From DAIDHK01 sp035510695 (GTDB taxonomy: Bacteria; Patescibacteriota; Microgenomatia; Levybacterales; UBA12049): DNA of 11,544 nt. This document shows positions 1-4,966 of this stretch, in pieces (position 1 is the stretch's first letter; every line of letters starts with the position of its first letter). The stretch lies in NCBI GenBank assembly GCA_035510695.1, contig DATKGO010000075.1, positions 1 to 11,544 of the forward strand, read 5' to 3'. The notes beneath the pieces are model-generated. The model did no database searches and was not told the DNA's origin. It saw nothing but the letters and a program-made list of their open reading frames with translations. The position numbers and the translations under genes were made by a program.

Positions 1-84
1 CCGGTGATCAGGGAATTTTTTCATAGCTGATCTAAGCGAAGAAATCATCGAATCAAAGGTGTAATCTACTGGCTGGTTACCCAT
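1..84 (-). CDS. Partial protein at left edge, possible transposase N-terminus
   Basis: An open frame runs from the in-frame TAA at 159-157 to the window edge. From the ATG at 84 it reads MGNQPVDYTFDSMISSLRSA followed by MKKFPDHR. The frame upstream of this ATG is also open; a TTG at 123 is an alternative start. Neither has a Shine-Dalgarno sequence. The ending Leu-Arg...Phe-Pro-Asp-His-Arg resembles, from memory, the extreme N-terminus of an IS4/ISNCY-like transposase family in which a short helix ends in (F/L)PDHR before a Gly-Lys-Asn stretch. Only 28 residues are visible, so the family call is weak. It lies just downstream of rnc in the same direction. A TTGACA at 123-118 could be a -35 box, but no good -10 follows at the right distance. 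Confidence 0.35.
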   Translation of the reverse strand, partial: MGNQPVDYTFDSMISSLRSAMKKFPDHR

Positions 85-205
85 AGGAACTAAAGCGTAG
101 TACCAATTCCTATCGGTTGTCAAATTAACAAAGTGGAGAAAATGTAGTTTTTGTGATTAATTCTTCTTGTTGTAGCCGTGCTAATCTTCATATTGAGAAT
201 TGGTG

Positions 206-865
206 CTATTTCACTTTCTCAAGTGCGACTTCTGCTGCTTTTTCTTCACCTTCTTGTTTGGATTTACCTATCCCTTCGCCTTTTAATTCATCGTTGACAT
301 ATACCCCAATTGTGAAAATTTTGGCATGCGGTGGTCCTTCCTCATGCATAACTTTATAAACCGGTGAATTGTATCTTTGTGCCTGGACATATTCCTGGAG
401 CATACTTTTGGGATCTTTAAAAGCTTTTTTCTGTACATAATCTTCAATTTGTGGGAGTAACTGTTCGGCTACAAAGGCGCGTGCGGCTTCAATCCCCTGA
501 TCCAGATATAAGCCCCCGAGGTAAGATTCAAAGCAATTTGCCAGCAATGATTCATTTTCTCTTCCTTTTGATTCTTCCTCGCCGCGGGAAAGCTTAAGTA
601 GTTTGCCAAATTCAAGCTTTTTGGATTGAGCTGCCAAGCTTTTGGTATTGACGATAAGTGAACGAAGATTGGTGAGAATACCTTCATCAAACTGCGGATA
701 GGTTTTATACAAATAATCGGATACGACAAAAGAAAGGATACTGTCCCCTAAAAATTCCATGCGTTCGTTTGACTCAATTTTTTCTTTTGCCTCGTTCAAA
801 TATGAACGGTGGGTAAAAGCTTGATCAAAAAGTACTTGGTTATGATACTTTGGAAAATTCTTCAT
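206..865 (-). CDS. rnc: Ribonuclease III
   Basis: Endoribonuclease that cuts double-stranded RNA, processing rRNA precursors and structured transcripts in the cytoplasm. The 219 residues are a normal length. The catalytic RNase III domain spans about residues 5-145, with the signature NERMEFLGDS at 33-42, giving acidic residues E34, E37 and D41 (E. coli E38, E41, D45). The second metal-binding motif reads LLANCFESYLGG, so E113 (E. coli E117) is kept, but the position of E. coli D114 is N110. A dsRNA-binding domain follows at about 152-218, with the usual late KxxxGEEKAAxxAL helix. The ATG overlaps the end of nusB by 26 bases and has no Shine-Dalgarno sequence, so it is probably translationally coupled. 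It is the last recognisable gene of the rpmF-nusB-rnc operon. Confidence 0.96.
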   Translation of the reverse strand: MKNFPKYHNQVLFDQAFTHRSYLNEAKEKIESNERMEFLGDSILSFVVSDYLYKTYPQFDEGILTNLRSLIVNTKSLAAQSKKLEFGKLLKLSRGEEESKGRENESLLANCFESYLGGLYLDQGIEAARAFVAEQLLPQIEDYVQKKAFKDPKSMLQEYVQAQRYNSPVYKVMHEEGPPHAKIFTIGVYVNDELKGEGIGKSKQEGEEKAAEVALEKVK

Positions 866-1208
866 GTTTTATAATATTAGCCAGAGCTCCGTTAATAAAA
901 CTCGGGCTTGTCGATCCGCCAAATTCTTTTGCCAATTCTATTGCCTCATCTATAATAACATTTGTCGGTTCCTTTTTCATCACGGTTAACTCATAAACAG
1001 CCAAACGCAGGATTGCCAAATCGACTTTATTAATTTTTTCGATGGGAAATTCTTTAGCAGCCGCGTGAATTTGACTGTCCAATTTGGCTATATGTTGAAG
1101 GATTTTTTGGGCATCCGCTTTTACCGGTTGTTTATGAAATTCTACTTTAAATAATTCTTGTATTAGTTCCTGCCGTTTTATGTGGCGTGGATCATTTGCT
1201 GTTCTCAT
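840..1208 (-). CDS. nusB: Transcription antitermination factor NusB
   Basis: RNA-binding all-helical protein that joins NusE (ribosomal S10), NusA and NusG on boxA RNA to keep polymerase processive in rRNA operons. The 122 residues are slightly short for the family (about 130-145). The first helix is around RHIKRQELIQELFKVEF at residues 8-24. The C-terminal part carries the family core: DLAILRLAVYEL, then PTNVIIDEAIELAKEFGG and SFINGALANI. The start ATG shares four bases with the rpmF stop (ATGA, 1208-1205), and the 3' end overlaps rnc by 26 bases, so all three genes are probably translated from one coupled message. Confidence 0.94.
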   Translation of the reverse strand: MRTANDPRHIKRQELIQELFKVEFHKQPVKADAQKILQHIAKLDSQIHAAAKEFPIEKINKVDLAILRLAVYELTVMKKEPTNVIIDEAIELAKEFGGSTSPSFINGALANIIKHEEFSKVS

Positions 1209-1408
1209 GAGAGCGTAGTTGTAGTTGTTTTTTTGGCTGCTATGACTTCTTTGCCATTATAAAATCCGCACTGTGGACAGATGATATGCGAAACATGGCG
1301 GAACTTACAATTGGGGCAAACAATGGATTGTCCGAGCTGCAATTTAATACTGGCTCGGCGTTTACCTTTGCGTTCTTTTGAATGGCGGCGTTTTGGTTCG
1401 TGTGACAT
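1205..1408 (-). CDS. rpmF: 50S ribosomal protein bL32
   Basis: Small basic protein of the large ribosomal subunit. The 67 residues begin with a Lys/Arg-rich tail containing KRRHSKERKGKRRAS, as in bL32. They continue into a four-cysteine zinc ribbon: C31-x2-C34 and C44-x2-C47. This is the zinc-binding (C+) form rather than the cysteine-free paralogue some bacteria keep for zinc limitation. The C-terminus ends in an unusual run of five threonines. The ATG at 1408 has no Shine-Dalgarno sequence and sits only a few bases after the predicted transcription start, so the mRNA may be almost leaderless. It is the first gene of the operon; its TGA overlaps the nusB ATG. Confidence 0.95.
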   Translation of the reverse strand: MSHEPKRRHSKERKGKRRASIKLQLGQSIVCPNCKFRHVSHIICPQCGFYNGKEVIAAKKTTTTTLS

Positions 1409-1417
1409 AACCCGTAT

Positions 1418-1446
1418 ATTTTACTGCATTTCAGGGTTTTTCGCAA
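1418..1446 (-). promoter_or_regulatory. Promoter of the rpmF-nusB-rnc operon
   Basis: On the minus strand TTGCGA (1446-1441) is followed after exactly 17 bases by TAAAAT (1423-1418). The expected transcription start is near 1411, leaving only about 3-4 bases before the rpmF ATG at 1408. The spacing and -10 box are good; the -35 is a 4/6 match. The promoter lies directly downstream of the terminator of the preceding gene. Confidence 0.6.
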
Positions 1447-1470
1447 CGGTTGAATGGTTGGGTGGTCATA

Positions 1471-1511
1471 AAACGCAAAAGCGCCGGAGAGAATTACCTC
1501 GTCCGGCGCTT
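1471..1511 (-). terminator. Intrinsic terminator of the GC-rich secreted-protein gene
   Basis: A perfect 10-bp inverted repeat, AAGCGCCGGA (minus strand, 1511-1502) and TCCGGCGCTT (1488-1479), encloses a 13-base loop. On the minus strand it is followed by TT, GCG and TTTT. It lies 40 bases past the stop of the 564-residue protein and just before the rpmF promoter, so it insulates the two units. Confidence 0.85.
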
Positions 1512-1550
1512 AAGCACAGTTAACAATATAGTTACAAACAGACATCACGC

Positions 1551-3245
1551 CTATTTAGGCGTTGAAAGGACAAGCAAACGTGTCGGCGGCGGGATTTTGT
1601 ACCCTACCGCGCTGGGCATCGCCCAGACGGTTCCGCTGGGTTTGAGCCAGAATCGGTCATAAGCCGTGTGTCCCTGCGTTACCGCTAAGGGGCTGGCATG
1701 GCTGAAATTGACGGTAGCACCTACAACCCACTTCATGGTGTTGGAGTCCCTCACCGAGAGCGAGACCCAACAGCCTTTAGTGCAATTGGTGAGCTTTTTG
1801 GGGCTCATCAGTAGAATGAGGTTGCCGTGCGGCCGTACTATCGGCGCCGGCGGCGCTAACGTAGGCACCGGAGTGCTCGTCGGTACCGGCGTCGAAGTTG
1901 CCGTTGCTGCGGCGACGTCGTTTCCAGCCGGCGCGCTGATTGGCTGCGTTGTGCTCGTCGGTACCGGTGTGCTGGTCGACGCATAATAGATGACCGATCG
2001 CTGTTGCGTCGAGGACACTCCCTGCGTCGTCGCCGTGGGTACCGGCGTACTGGTGGTCGGCGGCACAGGTGTGTCGGTCGGTGATACTGGTAACCATGCA
2101 GTCATTATCCAGCCGATGGAGCCACAGGACACACCACCCATATAGCTGCTGCCCGTGTAAAACGACAGTTGGCCATTTTGGGTGAAAGTTGGGCTTATGG
2201 TTTGTCCCGGCTGGACTGACGTAGATGTCGCTCCATAGTCACTTGTCACAAAGAACGACTGAGACGAGTCGGTGTTCGTCACCGAAGCTGTGACTTGTTG
2301 ACCTGTATAGGTCAACTCGAGATCCGGCGGCGCGATTGGACAGGCACTTTCGTCCCAGATGGCGGATACATTGCCGGGGTTTATCATGACCCCGACAAGC
2401 TCGGCCTGGTAAGGCCAGCTCCAGAGTTGGGTTCCAGTGACTGTTCCTAGCAGATCATTGTGTGTTCCATCCGGTTGTTCCGTGTCGATCCTTAGCGATG
2501 AAGATTGGGCGACTGATACGCTCAGATTCGTGGTTTGTCCCCACGATATGTGTGTATCGAAGATCGCGCTGGTCGTCACCGGCGTATTGGTTGGCGGCAC
2601 GGGCGTGTCGGTTGCCGTCGGTGTGTTCGTCGGCGGCATGGGCGTTTGTTGCAGGAACGGGAACGTCCAGCTAACATACCCGCACGTTGGCGGCCATGTC
2701 GGCGTCGACGACACCCACAAAAACTGTTGCGTGTTCGCGGAAGAGTTCACCGTAAACCCATTGAGCGGTTGGACCGGGGTGAAATTTGCCCCACTCCCGG
2801 TATCGCTCGTGACGTATATCACCTGCGGTGATTGCGATTTATTTATCGCACTGGCCGTGACCACGTTCCCATCCAGCTCGATCGTGAAACTCGCTAAGGG
2901 GCAGGTAGGTTGATAGCTCGCGCTTGTCATCCAGTCGCCCCCTCCTACCTGGAAGCCTTCAGGCGTGGGGTTATTGTAACTCCAATCCTGCTCTACCCCA
3001 CCAGTTAACGTGGGATTGGAGATCACGGAGGATCCTGTCCCTCCGTAATTCACCACTGTCTCGACAGTGGCGGACGGCTGCATAGACAGCACTAAGGCGG
3101 CGCCATCCGGCGCCCACCCGGCACCAAAAAAGAAGTATGTCGGGTTGATGTCCGCCGAATGCTCGGCAGATACGACGCTGTGAGCAGCTAGTCCTCCAAA
3201 TAGAAGGGCTAGAGCTGCTAGGATCCTCAGAATCATGCTTCTCAC
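1551..3245 (-). CDS. Secreted Thr/Pro-linker protein with duplicated beta-type domain
   Basis: No function recognised. The 564 residues start with a signal peptide (positive start, hydrophobic 5-22, probable cleavage near SVVSA-27). Two related domains follow, about 37-196 and 228-385. Both have an early Trp (W44, W235), a WSY or WSWPY motif, a Cys pair 73 or 72 apart (C115/C188, C302/C374), a middle VTAS stretch followed by (Y/F)VTSD, and a closing CG.(V/I).W. Linkers of TPVPPTNTP and TSTPVPT type separate them (about 201-226, 388-467). A C-terminal domain (about 470-564) with C488/C492 and a GATV strand resembles an Ig-like or carboxypeptidase-regulatory-like fold. The start is GTG, preceded by GAGGAG (3257-3252) with a 6-base spacer, the only strong SD in the window. 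Base composition is far richer in GC than its neighbours. Linkers of this type are familiar from Chloroflexota secreted proteins, so transfer is likely. Probable role: surface or extracellular binding. Confidence 0.85.
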   Translation of the reverse strand: MRSMILRILAALALLFGGLAAHSVVSAEHSADINPTYFFFGAGWAPDGAALVLSMQPSATVETVVNYGGTGSSVISNPTLTGGVEQDWSYNNPTPEGFQVGGGDWMTSASYQPTCPLASFTIELDGNVVTASAINKSQSPQVIYVTSDTGSGANFTPVQPLNGFTVNSSANTQQFLWVSSTPTWPPTCGYVSWTFPFLQQTPMPPTNTPTATDTPVPPTNTPVTTSAIFDTHISWGQTTNLSVSVAQSSSLRIDTEQPDGTHNDLLGTVTGTQLWSWPYQAELVGVMINPGNVSAIWDESACPIAPPDLELTYTGQQVTASVTNTDSSQSFFVTSDYGATSTSVQPGQTISPTFTQNGQLSFYTGSSYMGGVSCGSIGWIMTAWLPVSPTDTPVPPTTSTPVPTATTQGVSSTQQRSVIYYASTSTPVPTSTTQPISAPAGNDVAAATATSTPVPTSTPVPTLAPPAPIVRPHGNLILLMSPKKLTNCTKGCWVSLSVRDSNTMKWVVGATVNFSHASPLAVTQGHTAYDRFWLKPSGTVWAMPSAVGYKIPPPTRLLVLSTPK

Positions 3246-3316
3246 GGTTATCTCCTCGCGTACTTAGTTCGTCCGGTTGCGAACGAAAAAATCCTGCGCT
3301 TGTTGTTTTTCCTTTC

Positions 3317-3395
3317 ACTCTTGCGCAAGAAAAGACCGGAATTTAAGCCACAAACAACTGTTTTCAGCCTAAATTCCGATCTCTTCAGCAAGAGT
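3317..3395. repeat. Large imperfect palindrome in the 5' UTR
   Basis: The left arm starts ACTCTTGC (3317-3324) and runs into CCGGAATTTA. The right arm begins TAAATTCCG and ends GCAAGAGT (3388-3395). The arms match over about 26 positions with small gaps. Inside each half lie nested dyads: CTTGCGCAAG (3320-3329) on the left, and AAACAACTGTTT at the centre (3352-3363), almost exactly at the midpoint of the outer repeat. On the plus strand a CTTTTT follows at 3399-3404, so it could terminate plus-strand transcripts. On the minus strand it would fold in the roughly 240-base leader of the secreted-protein mRNA. Confidence 0.7.
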
Positions 3396-3490
3396 AGTCT
3401 TTTTGTAGATTGTCAATGTGCGAAAAAGTAAATACATAAGTTGTCAGTCAGAAAGCAATATTTGTGCTGAAGACAGCCTATATGCTTCTA

Positions 3491-3519
3491 TATATAGCAG
3501 AGCCTAGTCTAAATGTCAA
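3491..3519 (-). promoter_or_regulatory. Promoter for the GC-rich secreted-protein gene
   Basis: On the minus strand a consensus TTGACA (3519-3514), a 17-base spacer and TATATA (3496-3491) form a near-ideal vegetative promoter. Transcription would start near 3484 and give a leader of about 240 bases before the GTG at 3245, containing the 3317-3395 palindrome. Confidence 0.65.
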
Positions 3520-3617
3520 ATATTATAGGATTAAACTTTGTAAGAAAAAAGTAAATATATCAAATTAGATTAAAATGAGCTTAAAAGGATGGGTAAAATG
3601 TGCCTAAATTGCTCAGC

Positions 3618-3645
3618 TTGACTTCCAACAATTGGGTTTTATATC
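3618..3645 (+). promoter_or_regulatory. Promoter for the gene at 3688
   Basis: TTGACT (3618-3623), a 16-base spacer and TATATC (3640-3645) precede the ATG at 3688 by about 42 bases. The hexamers are good and the spacing acceptable. No Shine-Dalgarno sequence lies close to the ATG. Confidence 0.5.
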
Positions 3646-3687
3646 CTTAATTCAGTAAGAGAAAAGTAAGAAGTTCGATAGAAACCT

Positions 3688-4164
3688 ATGAAACAAATTT
3701 TAATGCAAACATCATTTCTTCCACAGGCTTTTAGCTTTCAGCATTTCTCATTGTTGTTGTATCCTTCGGTTTATGAAATTAGAATGACTATGAAGATGCT
3801 AAGTCCTGTTTTTAATACCTGTGAAATTCCGGGTACTTATTCAATTTTGAGACAAAATCTTCCTTCGATTTTTACTTCAAAATGTTTTAATGACAATCAG
3901 TATAGTTTCAAAAAAGAAGTAAAGAATACGGAAATCGGCCATCTCTTCGAACATATTCTACTGGAATATTTATGTATTGAAAAAATTAAAATGGGTTATG
4001 AAGATGCGGTCTTTAACGGCGTGACCAATTGGAATTGGATTGAAGATCCGAAGGGGACATTTCACATTACGGTTGATGCCGGCTGGCAGGAAAAAGAGCT
4101 TTTTATGGCAGCTTTCGAAAAAAGTATAACTCTGCTCAATATGATTTTGAATTCGTTGATTTGA
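3688..4164 (+). CDS. Protein resembling stand-alone cyanophycin-synthetase N-terminal domain
   Basis: 158 residues with no signal peptide. The central motif TEIGHLFEHILLEYL (81-95) contains H85-x-x-E88-H89. It matches, by eye, the GT(W/Y)LGHVxEHVALELQ core of the N-terminal domain of cyanophycin synthetase (CphA). Surrounding elements fit in order: an early EIR with a short strand (30-38), LPSIFTSKCF (58-67) where CphA has LPGL...C, FKKEV before the motif, an MGYE segment after it where CphA has VGFG, and a final strand-helix pair (FHITVDAGWQEKELFMAAFEKSITLL). The ATP-grasp and Mur-ligase parts of CphA are absent, so it cannot make cyanophycin alone. An HxxEH metallopeptidase (M16-like) is the alternative, but the length and surrounding pattern argue against it. 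A downstream start at M33 would leave the core intact. Confidence 0.6.
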   Translation: MKQILMQTSFLPQAFSFQHFSLLLYPSVYEIRMTMKMLSPVFNTCEIPGTYSILRQNLPSIFTSKCFNDNQYSFKKEVKNTEIGHLFEHILLEYLCIEKIKMGYEDAVFNGVTNWNWIEDPKGTFHITVDAGWQEKELFMAAFEKSITLLNMILNSLI

Positions 4165-4174
4165 AAAATTTTGT

Positions 4175-4294
4175 TGTCATCCCGACCGAACGAAGTGAGT
4201 GGAGGGATCTCGCAACTTGTTTGCGAATTATCTGAAACGAGCTCAGAGATTCCTCGACTGCGCCAAGTCAGACTTGGCTCTGCTCGGAATGACA
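4175..4294. mobile_element. MITE-like palindromic repeat, 120 bp
   Basis: Imperfect terminal inverted repeats TGTCATCCCGA (4175-4185) and TCGGAATGACA (4284-4294) enclose nested hairpins: GAGGGATCTC against GAGATTCCTC (about 4202-4211 and 4246-4255), CGCAA-CTTGT-TTGCG (4211-4225) and GCCAAG-TCAGA-CTTGGC (4262-4278). No coding frame. It sits in the gap between two plus-strand genes, and TTTTT follows its right end, so it may also act as a terminator. Its termini match those of the repeat inside recG. Confidence 0.75.
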
Positions 4295-4336
4295 TTTTTC
4301 TCCTCTCAAGCAACAAATTTGATAGAATAGAGATGA

Positions 4337-4945
4337 ATGCAGAAGATCTTACTTCTTGATTTTGACAATACTTTATTTGATACGAGATCATTTATTAATG
4401 AGATTATAAAGCAGTTATTTAATTCATTACGAATTCCACAAGAATTAATAAATAAAGTTAAAGATGAATATGTTAAGAGATTGGAAAAATCGACTGATTT
4501 TGACCCGGAAGTTTTTTTACATTTATTAAGTAAAGAAAATAATATATCTTTTCAATTATTAAAAAAAGTTTTTTATGAAAGCAATAAATGTTATGTAGAC
4601 GCGGTTTATAAAGACGTTTTTCCATTTTTGAATAGTTTAGAAAGCGATATTATTTTAGGAATTTATTCGGAAGGCGTAATTCCGTGGCAACAACTGAAAT
4701 TACGAAACTGCGGTTTAGTGGATTTTTTTAATCCCAAATATATTTTTATTGCCAGACGAAAAACAGCCCCGAATTTTTTAGAAAAATTACCCGAGGGATG
4801 TACGGTTGTGGACGATAAAATTGAGGTAATTGCGGCATTGGGAAAAGTTGGCAATATTACGCCGGTGTGGATGAATAGAAAAACAAGGGAAAATTTTGAA
4901 GGTATAAGAACAATACATACGTTGGAAGAAATTTTTAATTCTTAA
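4337..4945 (+). CDS. HAD-superfamily hydrolase
   Basis: Probable cytoplasmic phosphatase or phosphohydrolase; substrate not predictable. The 202 residues carry the four HAD motifs: DFDNTLFDT at 8-16 (nucleophile D8, acid/base D10), a serine motif IYSEG (S111), a lysine in ARRKTAPNF (K142), and the metal-binding pair VVDD (D159, D160). The insert between motifs I and II (about 17-100) is helical, as in the C1 cap of subfamily IA. Motif II has SEG rather than the commoner SN or TN. The start ATG has only a weak purine run before it. It follows the MITE-like element and converges on recG with a 21-bp gap (4946-4966), in which no terminator is evident. Codon use is strongly AT-biased. Confidence 0.85.
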   Translation: MQKILLLDFDNTLFDTRSFINEIIKQLFNSLRIPQELINKVKDEYVKRLEKSTDFDPEVFLHLLSKENNISFQLLKKVFYESNKCYVDAVYKDVFPFLNSLESDIILGIYSEGVIPWQQLKLRNCGLVDFFNPKYIFIARRKTAPNFLEKLPEGCTVVDDKIEVIAALGKVGNITPVWMNRKTRENFEGIRTIHTLEEIFNS

Positions 4946-4966
4946 TTTCTAATTTTAAATTGCGCG

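Larger units (their letters stand above)
3246..3687. other. 442-bp intergenic region between divergent genes
   Basis: No open frame here looks coding. It holds the strong SD and 5' UTR of the minus-strand secreted-protein gene, a 79-bp dyad (3317-3395), a minus-strand promoter (3491-3519) and a plus-strand promoter (3618-3645). Composition changes from GC-rich near 3250 to strongly AT-rich beyond about 3400, so the edge of the foreign-looking segment probably falls here. Confidence 0.7.

Noticed and set aside
119..190. Minus-strand 23-residue frame starting MKISTATTRR after rnc
   Set aside because: Short, with no SD. It could be the front half of a frameshifted left-edge gene, but nothing confirms a frameshift.
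2437..2913. Plus-strand frames opposite the GC-rich gene
   Set aside because: High GC lowers stop frequency; the minus-strand frame has a signal peptide, domains, SD and terminator, so these are shadows.
3401..3416. Second minus-strand promoter starting TTGACA at 3416
   Set aside because: No acceptable -10 lies at 16-18 bases; the promoter at 3491-3519 is much better.
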